Positions 1 to 9,560 are shown, numbered from the stretch's first letter. The stretch: 64,000 nt of DNA from Pelagibius sp965227505 (GCF_965227505.1 NZ_OZ245757.1:5358978-5422977), one strand, 5' to 3'. The notes: generated by a model not told the origin, from the sequence alone. Translations and numbers: made by a program.

Positions 1-1
1 C

Positions 2-1111
2 GACGGGGCGCACCTGGCGGACACGCTGCGGGGCCTCGACCCCCGGCGTACCTTGATCCTGGTCGCGTCCAAGACCTTCACCACCCAGGAGACCATGACC
101 AACGCCCGCTCGGCGCGCGCCTGGCTGGTGGCCGATCTTGGCGAAGCGGCCGTGGCTCAGCACTTCGCCGCGCTCTCCACGAACCTCGAAGCGGTGGCCG
201 CCTTCGGTATCGATCCGGCCCGGGCCTTCGGCTTCTGGGACTGGGTCGGCGGGCGCTACTCGGTCTGGTCGGCCATCGGCCTGCCCGTCATGATCGCCAT
301 CGGGCCGACGCGCTTTGCCGAGTTCCTGCAGGGCGCCTTCGAGATGGACGAGCACTTCCGCAGGGCGCCGCTGGCCGAGAACATGCCCGTCGTCATGGCC
401 CTGCTGGGGGTCTGGTATCGCAACCTCTGGGGATTCGGTGCCCATTCGGTGCTGGCCTACGACCAGCGCCTGGAGCGCTTTGCCGCCTATCTTCAGCAGC
501 TCGACATGGAGTCCAACGGCAAGCGCGTGACCCGGGGCGGGGAGGCGGTCGCCCAGGCGACCGGCCCGGTGGTCTGGGGCGAGCCCGGCACCAACGGCCA
601 GCACGCCTTCTATCAACTGCTGCACCAGGGCAGCGACATCATCCCCTGCGACTTTCTGGCCGCCGCCGCGGCGCAGGAGGAGACAGAGGGTACCTTCGGC
701 GCCCATCATCCGATCCTGCTCGCCAACTGCCTGGCCCAGAGCGAAGCCATGATGCGCGGCCGCACGGCGGAGGAAGCCGCCGCCGAACTGACGGCGGCCG
801 GCCTCGCCGCCGAGGCGGTTGCCGCGCTCACGCCCCACAAGGTCTTTCCCGGCAATCGGCCCAGCAACACGCTGCTTTACGAGACGCTCGATCCCCGCAC
901 CCTGGGCCGCCTGATCGCCCTCTACGAGCATAAGGTCTTCGTCCAGGGCCGCATCTGGGACATCAACTCCTTCGACCAGTGGGGCGTCGAACTGGGCAAG
1001 CAACTGGCCGGCGAACTGCTGCCCATGGTCAAAGGCGAAGCCGTCATCGCGGACCGCGATGCTTCGACCCTGGGCCTGCTGAACGAGATCGTCAGGCTGC
1101 GCGGCGGCTGA
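2..1111 (+). CDS. pgi: Glucose-6-phosphate isomerase, 5' end missing
   Basis: Cytoplasmic enzyme interconverting glucose 6-phosphate and fructose 6-phosphate. The reading frame is open from the window edge, so only about the last 369 residues of an enzyme of roughly 550 are present. Both family signatures are visible: the first around GGRYSVWSAIGLP and the second around NSFDQWGVELGK, which holds the C-terminal catalytic Lys. The segment SKTFTTQET near the start is the sugar-phosphate binding loop. It ends normally at TGA. The genes to its right are on the other strand, so it is probably the last gene of its unit. Confidence 0.95.
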   Translation, partial: DGAHLADTLRGLDPRRTLILVASKTFTTQETMTNARSARAWLVADLGEAAVAQHFAALSTNLEAVAAFGIDPARAFGFWDWVGGRYSVWSAIGLPVMIAIGPTRFAEFLQGAFEMDEHFRRAPLAENMPVVMALLGVWYRNLWGFGAHSVLAYDQRLERFAAYLQQLDMESNGKRVTRGGEAVAQATGPVVWGEPGTNGQHAFYQLLHQGSDIIPCDFLAAAAAQEETEGTFGAHHPILLANCLAQSEAMMRGRTAEEAAAELTAAGLAAEAVAALTPHKVFPGNRPSNTLLYETLDPRTLGRLIALYEHKVFVQGRIWDINSFDQWGVELGKQLAGELLPMVKGEAVIADRDASTLGLLNEIVRLRGG

Positions 1112-1127
1112 GGCGCAGGCTGCGTGC

Positions 1128-1499
1128 CTATTTGGGCGGGCTTGAAAAGGCGAGGCGGTTGCCGAAGGGGTCGGTGAGCAGGATCTCCCGCGTGCCCCAG
1201 GGCTTTTCCTCCGGCGCGCCCGGTTTGCCGTACTTGTAGTCTTTGGCACGCAGCGCGGCGGCGAAGCCGTCGATGTCGTCGCAGACGATGCGCAGGTGGC
1301 TGCCCGGCGTGGCATCGCCATGATGCTCGGAAAGATGCAGCACGCAGTCGCCCTGCGAAACCTGCAGGTAGATCGGGAAGTCGTCGCCGAAGCGATGCTC
1401 CCAGTCGATCGCGAAGCCCAGCCAGTCGACGTAGAACTCCCGCGCCTTGGCTTCGTCGAAGATGCGCAGGACAGGTGTGGGGTGGGAGAGACCGGACAC
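1128..1499 (-). CDS. Glyoxalase/bleomycin-resistance superfamily protein
   Basis: A 123-residue single-domain vicinal-oxygen-chelate fold protein. The N-terminal strand (HPTPVLRIFD), the YVDWLGF helix and the C-terminal DPFGNRLAF are typical of the family, which includes metal-dependent lyases, dioxygenases and drug-binding proteins. A GTG start is chosen because AGGAG lies 8 nt upstream. An in-frame extension would run back through the SDR gene. It lies 23 nt downstream of that gene on the same strand and is probably co-transcribed. The substrate cannot be read from the sequence. Confidence 0.8.
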   Translation of the reverse strand: MSGLSHPTPVLRIFDEAKAREFYVDWLGFAIDWEHRFGDDFPIYLQVSQGDCVLHLSEHHGDATPGSHLRIVCDDIDGFAAALRAKDYKYGKPGAPEEKPWGTREILLTDPFGNRLAFSSPPK

Positions 1500-1522
1500 G
1501 GCGACTGCTCCTGTGTTGTTCC

Positions 1523-2269
1523 TCAGAAGGCTGCGGCGCCGCCGTCCACGGGAATGATGGCGCCGTTCACGTAGGCGGCGGCATCCGACGCGAGGAAGAG
1601 CGCCATGGCCGCCACTTCCTCCGGCTGGCCCGGGCGCACGCCGCCCCACTGGGCGCCCGGTTCCTCGGTCATGCCGAGTCCGCGGGTGCGTTCGGTCAGC
1701 ACCGGGCCCGGCGCGATGGCGTTGACGCGGATGCCCTGCGGACCCCACTGCAGGGCCATGGCCTTGGTGAGGGCCACGATCCCGCCCTTGGCGGCTGAGT
1801 AGGCGTCGGCCCCCTCCGTGCCTTTCATGGCGCGGATCGACGTTGTGTTGATGATCGATCCGCCGCCTGTGGCCTTGATGTGCGGCAGGGCGAAGCGGCA
1901 GGCGAGGAAGCTGCCGTAGAGATCTACGGAGATCGTGCGCCAGAACTCCTCCAGCGGCATATCGACAAGGCTGCCGTCGCGCACCGTAGCGCCGCCAGCG
2001 TTGTTGTAGAGCACCTCGAGCCCGCCGAAGCGCTCCACCGCCTGCCCGACTGCTGCCTCGACCGCCTCCGGCTCAGTGATGTCTGTTTCGATGAAAAGAC
2101 ACTTGCCGCCTGCGGCCTCTGCCGCCGCGGCGCTGCGTTCTCCCGCCGCGCGGTCAATCTCCAGGATCGTCACCGCGGCTCCCTCCTGTGCAAAGAGGAT
2201 CGCCGCCGCCGCGCCGATGCCGTTGCCGCCGCCGGTGATGATCGCGCGCTTACCGTTCAGACTGGCCAT
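1523..2269 (-). CDS. Short-chain dehydrogenase/reductase (SDR)
   Basis: A 248-residue classical SDR oxidoreductase. The N-terminal cofactor loop TGGGNGIG, the NNAG motif and the Ser/Tyr-x3-Lys active site (TTSIRA then YSAAK) are all visible, and a PG motif follows the active site. An acidic residue after the second strand (LEIDRA) suggests a preference for NAD(H). It is the first gene of a two-gene minus-strand unit with the glyoxalase-like gene. The substrate is unknown. Confidence 0.88.
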   Translation of the reverse strand: MASLNGKRAIITGGGNGIGAAAAILFAQEGAAVTILEIDRAAGERSAAAAEAAGGKCLFIETDITEPEAVEAAVGQAVERFGGLEVLYNNAGGATVRDGSLVDMPLEEFWRTISVDLYGSFLACRFALPHIKATGGGSIINTTSIRAMKGTEGADAYSAAKGGIVALTKAMALQWGPQGIRVNAIAPGPVLTERTRGLGMTEEPGAQWGGVRPGQPEEVAAMALFLASDAAAYVNGAIIPVDGGAAAF

Positions 2270-2330
2270 GGGTCTCGCTCTTCTCGTTAAACATGGTCAT
2301 GCAGCTATACGTCACATGTGGCTGCCACGC

Positions 2331-3050
2331 TCAATAGCATTGCCAATCGAGTGCCCAGCGGCTGCGCTGTGTCTTGTGTCGAGCGATACAGATCACGCCG
2401 CCATCACCCCAGGACCATTCCGCCTTCGGTTCGCTCGCGATCTGCAATGCAAACTCGAAGCCCTCCATTTCCGGAGAGTAGTGCCAGTTGGGCTCCGACT
2501 GGCAGCAGCTTGGCCAGCCGCCAAGCTTCGTGTTGGCCCAGTTCTTTTCCCAGCCGAGATCGTAGTAGCGCGCCTTCAGGTCATCGGGCATCTCGCCTGG
2601 CAGGAGATCGTGCGTGGGATAATCGTCCACCACCTTGCCGAAGGAAATGGGGAAAGCGCGCGGGCAGCGGTCAAGCGCCGGAGCCTTCAAGGGCACCAAG
2701 CGATCCAGCGACGCATAGCTGCGAAGGCACCAACCAATGTCGTCGGTGGGCATGGGTTCGTCTGCATGGAAGGTGTCAATGTACGCAAAGTCAGGGGTGA
2801 CGAAGACTGTCATGAAGGCGATACCGTCTAAAGCGGCGGGCCTTTCGCGCAGCTGCGAAAGGTTGATCTGACAGATGGGGGCAAGAGGGCGTCCCCGGAA
2901 CCGGGGCCAGAGCTCACCCTCGGAGCCCACCGATACACGCCCGAACCAGGAGGCCAGAGGGTCGTTAGATGGTTTTCCGCCCAGCGCAGCGACCATGGCC
3001 GACCGCGCAAGTTTGCTTTTCCAGTGCTGCTCGCTTGTCTCGTCCGTCAT
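2331..3050 (-). CDS. DUF1963-family protein
   Basis: A 239-residue cytosolic protein resembling the DUF1963/YwqG family. The block GRPLAPICQINLSQL and the C-terminal FALQIASE...WGDGGVICI are the recognisable parts. No catalytic residues are known to me for this family. Its start overlaps the stop of the upstream LysR gene by 4 nt (ATGA), so the two are translationally coupled. Members of the family are often found near conflict or housekeeping genes. No function is assigned. Confidence 0.7.
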   Translation of the reverse strand: MTDETSEQHWKSKLARSAMVAALGGKPSNDPLASWFGRVSVGSEGELWPRFRGRPLAPICQINLSQLRERPAALDGIAFMTVFVTPDFAYIDTFHADEPMPTDDIGWCLRSYASLDRLVPLKAPALDRCPRAFPISFGKVVDDYPTHDLLPGEMPDDLKARYYDLGWEKNWANTKLGGWPSCCQSEPNWHYSPEMEGFEFALQIASEPKAEWSWGDGGVICIARHKTQRSRWALDWQCY

Positions 3051-4045
3051 AGCGCCGTTTCTGACCGCTCTGGATCATGGAGCGGCTCATCCGGCCAGAC
3101 GATGTCCTTGGCCAGCCAGGGCAGGGCGGCGAAGAGTTCCGGCAGGCAGCGCTCTCTCAAAATGCGGCGGATGGCTGCGGCCAGGACCTCGGTGGTGCTG
3201 CCGAGATCGCCGCGCCGGGCGACCAGCGCGATGGGGCGGGAGAAGCGGCCGCGGGTCATGGGCTCGACGCGCAGGCGATCCAGCCGGCCGCGTTCCTGTA
3301 GCAGGCAGAGCGGCGTCGAGAGCGACCAGCCCATGCCGTCGCCGACGGCGGTGAGCTGGCTGGCCGCCGTGTCGAATTCGGCGCCGATGGGCACGGACAG
3401 CCGCAGGCGGTTCAGCTGTCCTTCAATCTGGCGCCCGATGGCCGAGCGCAGGGAGTAGCGCACGAAGGGCAGTTCGGTCATCGCCTCCAGCGGCTCCACC
3501 GGCCCCTGGTAGCTGGCCGGCAGCACCAGCACGAAGGGTTCGGTGAGGATCGGCAGGGACTCCAGACCCTCGATCCCATCCAGTTCGTCGGTGGTGGTGA
3601 CCACGGCGTCCACCGTTCGGTTCATCAGCGCCGCGTGATTGTCGGGCGAGATGCCGGCCCAGATGCGCCAGCGTCTGGCGAGGGCGCGCTGCTCGGCCAC
3701 CAGCGCCGGGCCCACCGCGTTGGCGAGGCTGTCGGCCATGGCGAGGGTGAGGCTGCTGAGCGGTTCCGACTGGCCCCCGCGCAGGCTGCGCAGCAGGTCG
3801 CCGGCCTCGGCAAGCATCACCCGCCCGCGTTCGTAGAAGGTGGTGCCGGCGGCGGTCAGCGCCAGCGGCCGGACGGCGCGGTCGAAGAGCGGCGTTCCGA
3901 GTGCCTCTTCCAGATTGCCGACGATCTGGGAGACGGTGGACTGGGTCAGGCCCAATTGCTTGGCCGCCGGCGTCATGCCGCCGGTTTCCGCCACCATTAC
4001 GAAAACACGGATTGCCTTTAGATCAAAGCCTTGTGGAAGATCCAT
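3047..4045 (-). CDS. LysR-family transcriptional regulator
   Basis: A 332-residue protein with an N-terminal winged helix-turn-helix at about residues 9-65 (AAKQLGLTQSTVSQIVGNLE) and a two-lobe effector-binding domain. It follows soxG on the same strand after a 74-nt gap containing GC-rich hairpins. It could regulate the sox operon, but LysR regulators usually act on divergent genes and none is adjacent. It overlaps the DUF1963 gene by 4 nt. Confidence 0.9.
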   Translation of the reverse strand: MDLPQGFDLKAIRVFVMVAETGGMTPAAKQLGLTQSTVSQIVGNLEEALGTPLFDRAVRPLALTAAGTTFYERGRVMLAEAGDLLRSLRGGQSEPLSSLTLAMADSLANAVGPALVAEQRALARRWRIWAGISPDNHAALMNRTVDAVVTTTDELDGIEGLESLPILTEPFVLVLPASYQGPVEPLEAMTELPFVRYSLRSAIGRQIEGQLNRLRLSVPIGAEFDTAASQLTAVGDGMGWSLSTPLCLLQERGRLDRLRVEPMTRGRFSRPIALVARRGDLGSTTEVLAAAIRRILRERCLPELFAALPWLAKDIVWPDEPLHDPERSETAL

Positions 4046-4119
4046 GAGAAAACAGTCGAAGCGATTCCCGGGCCTTCGGGCCGCTTCGCGGCCATGCGGT
4101 TACACGCTGGCTCCTAGAC

Positions 4120-4716
4120 CTAGGCGGGCGGATCGACGCGATAGCCGGTCTCGGCCGCCGCCTCGGTCAGCCAGTCCCAGAACGATAGCGCGAAGCCGCG
4201 GAAGACATAAAGGTCGAAGCTGCCGTCAGAAATCCGTCGCACCAGCACGCCCACTTCGTGGATCGCCGACTGGGCGACCTCCAGGGGCGGGAAGCGCGCA
4301 GGGTCCAAGTCGATGGCGAGGCCCTTGGCCAGCACCCAGGCCGCCTTCGGCCCGGCGATGCGTATCACACTGCGAGCATGGCTAAGGTCGGTGACTGCAC
4401 CCAGCGGCGCGGGGATCACCTCGGCGAGCTTGGCGGCGAGGCCCGGGTCGGTGCTTTCGATCAGGAACCGCCCGGGGCCGATAGCCATGAGCACCGTGCC
4501 CTCCCGGGCGCTGGAGCCGGTGCTGCGCTGCGGCGGGGCGCAGTGGGTGAGGGAGGCGAGGGCGTCCTCCACCTGCGCCAGACTGTCCGGCCAGGCGGCA
4601 ACCTGCACCAGGCTGACGATGCGCCGCTCGCTCAGCACCACACCGGCTTCGCCCTGGCGGGCGCCCACGACCCGGGGCTCGCTGTGGCCCTGCAGGGGAG
4701 ACAGCAGGTCAGACAT
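4120..4716 (-). CDS. soxG: Sarcosine oxidase gamma subunit
   Basis: Gamma subunit (198 residues) of heterotetrameric sarcosine oxidase, which oxidises sarcosine and passes the methyl carbon to tetrahydrofolate. It resembles the glycine-cleavage T-protein fold, for example LSHARSVIRIAGPKAAWVLAKG. The start MSDLLSPL is chosen because it overlaps the end of soxA by 8 nt, as usual in soxBDAG operons. An earlier in-frame ATG would overlap soxA by 50 nt. Confidence 0.9.
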   Translation of the reverse strand: MSDLLSPLQGHSEPRVVGARQGEAGVVLSERRIVSLVQVAAWPDSLAQVEDALASLTHCAPPQRSTGSSAREGTVLMAIGPGRFLIESTDPGLAAKLAEVIPAPLGAVTDLSHARSVIRIAGPKAAWVLAKGLAIDLDPARFPPLEVAQSAIHEVGVLVRRISDGSFDLYVFRGFALSFWDWLTEAAAETGYRVDPPA

Positions 4717-7705
4717 GCATCCGGCTCCCTTCGGGATCGAAGAAGTGGGAGGAGACAACCTCCACCTCGACCCTGTGGCCTTTCAGGGGATAGCTGGCGA
4801 TCAGTTCCTGGCCGATGCGCTCGCGTCCGTCCTCCAGAAGGCCGAGGGCGATGTATTTCTCCAGCGCCGGGCTGTAGGTCGAGGAGGTGACGTGGCCCAG
4901 GCTGCGCGGCGGACTGGCGCTGTCGTCGGCGGCCACCAGATGGGAACCGGAGCGCACCGGCTGGCCGTCGCGGGAGACGAAGCCGACCAGCTTCAGGCGC
5001 TTGGGATCGGTCAGGCCTTCGCGGTCCAGCATGGCGCTGCCGATGTAGTCCTTCTTGCGCGAGGTCATAGCCGCCAGGCCCAGGTCTTCCGCCGTGGTGC
5101 GGCCGTCCAGTTCCGGTCCGGCCACGTGGCCCTTTTCGATGCGCAGCGTGCCGAGAGCCTCCAGGCCATAGGCGACGATGTCGTGGTCCCGGCCGGCCGC
5201 CAGGATCCTGCGCCAGACAGCCTCGCCGGAGTGCGCGCCGCAGTAGACCTCGTAGGCCAGCTCGCCGGAGAAGCTGAGCCGCGCCACGATCACCGGAATG
5301 CCGTCCAGATGTCCCGCGCGCACGCCCATGAAGGGGAAGGCTTCGTTGGTCATGTCGATGTCGTCGACGACCGCCGCCAGGACGTCGCGGGTCTTGGGGC
5401 CGGAAACCGCCATGGCGGCCCACTGCTCGGTGACGGAGGTGACCGCCACCTTCAGCTCCGGCCAGACCGCCGCCAGCAGGAACTCGAGCTGGGCGAGCAC
5501 CGGGGCGGCGTTGGCCGTGGTGGTGGTCATGAGGAAGCGATGCTCGCCGAGGCGCCAGGTGGTGCCATCGTCCCAGAGGAAACCGTCCTCGCGCAGCATC
5601 AGGCCGTAGCGCGCCTTGCCCTCCGGCAGCTTCAGGAAACCGTTGGAATAGACGCGGTTCAGGAACTCCGCCGCGTCCGGCCCCTGGACGTCGATCTTGC
5701 CGAGGGTGGAGACGTCGACGATGCCCACGCTTTCCCGCACCTGGCGGGCCTCGCGGATGTAGGCCTGCTCGACGCTTTCACCAGATTTGCGATAGACCCG
5801 CGGGCGTTGCCAGAGGCCGACCTCCATCATGTCGGCGCCCTCGGCCGCATGCCAGTCGTGCAGCGGCGTGCGCCGCAGCGGGCGAAAGTGGGCGCCGCGG
5901 GCCTGGCCCGCCAGGGCACCGAGGCTGACCGGCGTGTAGGGTGGGCGGAAGCGGGTGGTACCCACTTCCGGGATGGTCAGGCCGCGCTCGTGGGCCATCA
6001 GCGCCAGGCCCGCCATGTTGGAGGTCTTGCCCTGGTCGGTGGCCATGCCGAGGGTGGTGTAGCGCTTCAGGTGCTCGACGGAGCGGAAGCCCTCCCGGTG
6101 GGCGAGGCTGACATCCGACGCCGTGACGTCGTGCTGCAGGTCGACGAAGGCCTTGCCTCCACCCTTCGGCAGGCGGGCGTCCCAAAGCGGCAGGATGCCG
6201 TCGCAGACGAGCTGCTCTGTCACCGCCGGGATCGAGACCGGCGAAGGCGAGAAGCCGCAGGCGCGCGCCGCCTCGGCGCCGGCCCGGGCGCCGGCGGCCA
6301 GGCAGGCCGATGTCGCCATTTCGCCGTTGCAGGCGCCGGCGGCGATCCAGGGCTGGGCCGGTTCGCCGGGCAGGAAGGCGGCCAGGGTCTCATCCCAACG
6401 CGCCGGGCCGCTGGCCTGGCTGGCCAAGTGGATGGTCGGGGTCCAGCCCCCGCTGACCGCCAGGAAGTCGACGGCGAGGGTCCGGGTGGCAGGGCCGGTC
6501 ACGCCCGCATCGGGGTCATAGGCGGCAACGTCGATGCCGGTCAGCCGCCGCCCGCCGAGGGCCCGCGTGACAACATGGCCGGTCAGGACCTCGGCGCCGG
6601 CCGCTTCGGCGGCGGCGCGGGCGGCTGTGCCGATCGACTGGCGCGGGTCGATGACAGCGACGACAGGAACATCGGCGGCGGCGAGGGCGGTGAGGGTTCG
6701 ATAGGCGCCGTCATGGTTGGCGAAGAGCGCGACCCGGCGGCCCGGTGCGACGCCGTAGCGCTCGACATAGACCCGCGTCGCATCGGCCAGCATGATCCCC
6801 GGGCGGTCGTTGTCGGCGAAGACCAAGGGGCGTTCGATGGCGCCGGCGGCGATCACCAGCCGCTTTGCGCGGATCGTCCAGTGGCGCTGGCGCGGCGCAC
6901 CCTCCGGCGGTGCGGCCAGATGATCGGCGACCCGCTCCACGGCGCCGAAGGTGTTGTCGTCGTAGGTGCCGTAGACCGTCGTGCGCGGCAGCAGGGTGAC
7001 ATTCGGCAGGGCGGCCAGCACTGCCAGGGCCGAGCGGCACCAGGCATTGCCGCCGACCTCTCCGACCGGAAGGCCGCTGCCGAGCAGGTTGCCGCCCATC
7101 TCCGCCTGCTCGTCGGCCAGGATGACCCTTGCGCCGCTGCCGGCGGCGGCCAGAGCCGCCATCAGGCCCGCCGGCCCGGCGCCTGCGATCAACACGTCTG
7201 CGAAGGCGTTCATGTCCTCGTAGCGGTCCGGGTCGGGCACCAGCGTTCCGGCGCCCATGCCGGCGGCCTTGCGGATGAAGTGCTCGTAAAGCATCCAGGC
7301 CTTGCGAGTCGGGCCCATGAAGGTCTTGTAGTAGAAGCCGGCGGAGAGCAGGGGCCCGGCCAGGCCGTTGACCGCCATGACGTCGAGGCCGAGGGAGGGC
7401 CAGCGGTTCTGGCTGCGCGCCTCCAGCCCTTCGAAGAGCTCCACAACAGGCGCCTTGCAGTTTGGCTCGCTGCGCGCGCCGCTGCGCAGGGTGACCAGCG
7501 CGTTGGGTTCCTCCACTCCGGCGGAGAACAGCCCGCGCGGGCGGTGGTACTTGAAGCTGCGCCCTAAGAAGTCGACGCCGTTGGCCAGCAGCGCCGAGGC
7601 GAGGCTGTCGCCGGCGAAGCCCTGGTAGCGCCTGCCGTCGAAGGTGAAGCTGAGCGGGCGGCTGCGGTCGATCAGGCCGCCGGAGGGCAGGCGGTAGCCG
7701 CTCAT
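4709..7705 (-). CDS. soxA: Sarcosine oxidase alpha subunit
   Basis: Large subunit, 998 residues, the usual family length. Domains in order: an N-terminal ferredoxin-like domain; a dinucleotide-binding domain beginning at LIAGAGPAGLMAALAAAG, which binds NAD+; and a C-terminal GcvT-like aminomethyltransferase domain that makes 5,10-methylene-tetrahydrofolate. The start MSGYRLPSGG is chosen because its ATG overlaps the soxD stop (ATGA). Longer in-frame extensions run through soxD. It works as a complex with SoxB, SoxD and SoxG. Confidence 0.95.
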   Translation of the reverse strand: MSGYRLPSGGLIDRSRPLSFTFDGRRYQGFAGDSLASALLANGVDFLGRSFKYHRPRGLFSAGVEEPNALVTLRSGARSEPNCKAPVVELFEGLEARSQNRWPSLGLDVMAVNGLAGPLLSAGFYYKTFMGPTRKAWMLYEHFIRKAAGMGAGTLVPDPDRYEDMNAFADVLIAGAGPAGLMAALAAAGSGARVILADEQAEMGGNLLGSGLPVGEVGGNAWCRSALAVLAALPNVTLLPRTTVYGTYDDNTFGAVERVADHLAAPPEGAPRQRHWTIRAKRLVIAAGAIERPLVFADNDRPGIMLADATRVYVERYGVAPGRRVALFANHDGAYRTLTALAAADVPVVAVIDPRQSIGTAARAAAEAAGAEVLTGHVVTRALGGRRLTGIDVAAYDPDAGVTGPATRTLAVDFLAVSGGWTPTIHLASQASGPARWDETLAAFLPGEPAQPWIAAGACNGEMATSACLAAGARAGAEAARACGFSPSPVSIPAVTEQLVCDGILPLWDARLPKGGGKAFVDLQHDVTASDVSLAHREGFRSVEHLKRYTTLGMATDQGKTSNMAGLALMAHERGLTIPEVGTTRFRPPYTPVSLGALAGQARGAHFRPLRRTPLHDWHAAEGADMMEVGLWQRPRVYRKSGESVEQAYIREARQVRESVGIVDVSTLGKIDVQGPDAAEFLNRVYSNGFLKLPEGKARYGLMLREDGFLWDDGTTWRLGEHRFLMTTTTANAAPVLAQLEFLLAAVWPELKVAVTSVTEQWAAMAVSGPKTRDVLAAVVDDIDMTNEAFPFMGVRAGHLDGIPVIVARLSFSGELAYEVYCGAHSGEAVWRRILAAGRDHDIVAYGLEALGTLRIEKGHVAGPELDGRTTAEDLGLAAMTSRKKDYIGSAMLDREGLTDPKRLKLVGFVSRDGQPVRSGSHLVAADDSASPPRSLGHVTSSTYSPALEKYIALGLLEDGRERIGQELIASYPLKGHRVEVEVVSSHFFDPEGSRMHV

Positions 7706-8004
7706 GCCACGTCCTGTCCTTTGTCGCGCCGACGCTCCTCCGCCCCGGCCCAGGGACCGACCACCTCTGCGCTTTCGATTGTGTGAGTTGCGGTGTTCCG
7801 GCGCACCTTCAGCCAAAGCCTGCAGCCCTGGGTATGGTGCCAATACTCCAGATGGGGGCCGCGCGGATTTTCCCGCGCGAAGACGTAGTCGCACCACTCC
7901 GTTGCCGAAGTGCTTCCCGGATCGGGCCGTTCCTTGGTGGCGTCGCCGCCGTAGGTGAACTCGCCGACGTCGCGCAGGCCGCAGTGGGGGCAAGGGATCA
8001 GCAT
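7702..8004 (-). CDS. soxD: Sarcosine oxidase delta subunit
   Basis: A 100-residue zinc-binding delta subunit. The N-terminal CPHCGLRDVGEF and the central block ENPRGPHLEYWHHTQGCR are hallmarks; the cysteines and histidines form the zinc site. It sits between soxB and soxA, as in other soxBDAG operons. An unusual 150-nt repeat-bearing spacer separates it from soxB. Confidence 0.93.
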   Translation of the reverse strand: MLIPCPHCGLRDVGEFTYGGDATKERPDPGSTSATEWCDYVFARENPRGPHLEYWHHTQGCRLWLKVRRNTATHTIESAEVVGPWAGAEERRRDKGQDVA

Positions 8005-8022
8005 CCTTCCGCTCCTTCGGCC

Positions 8023-8128
8023 CTCGTCATGGTTCGAGACGCCCCTGCGGGGCTCCTCACCATGAGGCTGGCTTTTTGGGTCTCAAGCCTCACCCTGAGG
8101 AGGCGCGAAGCGCCGTCTCGAAGGGTGG
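8023..8128. repeat. Two inverted copies of an intergenic palindromic repeat
   Basis: The spacer between soxB and soxD holds two copies of one palindromic element in opposite orientation. The right copy (8088-8128) begins CCTCACCCTGAGGAG and ends GTCTCGAAGGGTGG. The left copy (8023-8067), read on the minus strand, begins CCTCATGGTGAGGAG and ends CGTCTCGAACCATGACG. The inner GC-rich arms differ but remain self-complementary. This is the type of short mosaic repeat scattered through many alphaproteobacterial genomes. It could act as an intercistronic hairpin. Confidence 0.75.
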
Positions 8129-8157
8129 ATGACGAACTGACCTTCATCGTTTAACCC

Positions 8158-9417
8158 TCAGTGCAGCCGCGGCTGCGGGCCGGCGCCGCGCTCGTCGATC
8201 ACGCGGCCCTGGCAGAAACGCTCCAGGGTGAAGGCCGCGTTCAGCGCGTGGGCCTGGCCGTTGGCGATGGTCGAGGCAAAGCACCAGCCCGAGGCCGGGG
8301 TTGCCTTGAAGCCGCCGTAGCACCAGCCGGCGTTGATGTAGAGCCCCTCGACGGGGCCCTTGCAGATGATCGGGCTGCCGTCCATGGACATGTCCATGAT
8401 GCCGCCCCAGTGCCGCACGAGGCGCAGGCGCGCCAGGTTGGGAAACATGGTGACGGCAGCGGCGGCCACCTGCTTGATGATCGGCAGGTTGCCGCGCTGG
8501 GCGTAGGAGTTGTAGCCGTCGATGTCACCGCCGAAGACCAGCCCGCCCTTGTCGGACTGGGAAATGTAAAGGTGCCCCGCGCCGTAGGTCACGACGCTGT
8601 CGATGAGGGGCTTCAGCGGCTCCGAAACGAAGGCCTGCAGCACGTGGCTTTCGATGGGCAGGCCGTTGAGCCCCGCCTTTTCAAGCACCACCGAGGAATT
8701 GCCGGCGACGGCCACCCCCACCTTGCCGGCGCGGATGGTGCCGCGGCTGGTCTCGACCCCGACGATGGCGCCGCCCTCGCGCAGGAAGCCGGTGACCTCG
8801 CAGTTCTCGATGATGTCGACGCCGCGACTGTCGGCGCCGTAGGCATAGCCCCAGGCCACCGCGTCGTGGCGCGCGGTGCCGCCGCGCGGCTGCAGCAGGC
8901 CGCCCTCGATGGGAAAGCGCGCGCTGCGGGACATGTCCAATCCGGGGGCGAACTTCGCGACCTCTTCACGGCCCAGCAGCTCGGCGTCGATGCCGTGCAG
9001 GCGCATGGCGTTGCCGCGCTGGGCGTAGCTGTCCATCTGGCCCGGCGTGTGGGCCAGGTTCAGAACGCCGCGTTGGGAGAACATGACGTTGTAGTTCAGG
9101 TCCTGGGAAAGGCCCTCCCAGAGCTTCATGGAGTGCTCGTAGAAGCGGGCGTTGGGCTCCAGCAGGTAGTTGGAGCGCACGATGGTGGTGTTGCGGCCGA
9201 TGTTGCCGCTGCCGAGCCAGCCCTTTTCCAGCACCGCCACGTTGGTGATGCCGTGCTCCTTGGCCAGGTAGTAGGCCGTCGCCAGCCCGTGGCCGCCGCC
9301 GCCGACGATAACAACGTCGTAGGCCGGCTTCGGCTCCGGCGAACGCCAGACCCGCTGCCACCTGCGGTTGCCTGTCAGGGCATTGCCGAGCAGGGAAAAG
9401 ATCGAATAGCGCGCCAT
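8158..9417 (-). CDS. soxB: Sarcosine oxidase beta subunit
   Basis: Catalytic flavoprotein subunit, 419 residues. The FAD-binding motif VVIVGGGGHGLATAYYLA lies at about residues 35-52. His184 in GGTARHDAVAWGYA corresponds to the position reported to carry covalent FMN in characterised heterotetrameric enzymes, as recalled. It is the first gene of the minus-strand sox operon, so the operon promoter should lie upstream of 9417. No recognisable promoter motif was identified there. Confidence 0.95.
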   Translation of the reverse strand: MARYSIFSLLGNALTGNRRWQRVWRSPEPKPAYDVVIVGGGGHGLATAYYLAKEHGITNVAVLEKGWLGSGNIGRNTTIVRSNYLLEPNARFYEHSMKLWEGLSQDLNYNVMFSQRGVLNLAHTPGQMDSYAQRGNAMRLHGIDAELLGREEVAKFAPGLDMSRSARFPIEGGLLQPRGGTARHDAVAWGYAYGADSRGVDIIENCEVTGFLREGGAIVGVETSRGTIRAGKVGVAVAGNSSVVLEKAGLNGLPIESHVLQAFVSEPLKPLIDSVVTYGAGHLYISQSDKGGLVFGGDIDGYNSYAQRGNLPIIKQVAAAAVTMFPNLARLRLVRHWGGIMDMSMDGSPIICKGPVEGLYINAGWCYGGFKATPASGWCFASTIANGQAHALNAAFTLERFCQGRVIDERGAGPQPRLH

Positions 9418-9560
9418 GGCTCCAGACTAGGGCTGTTCTCCCGGACCCATTTGCACCGGCGCGACCGCCGCCGTCCAGAAAGCGCCCGCGCCATCGCGAT
9501 TTCCGATGGGCCGGATCGGCTGGGGTGATGAAGGCGGATTGTGGCTGGTGATGCGGGACT

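Noticed and set aside
4313..7567. A plus-strand open frame of more than 1000 codons antisense to soxA.
   Set aside because: It mirrors the codon positions of soxA in GC-rich DNA and has no recognisable domain. soxA is certain by similarity.
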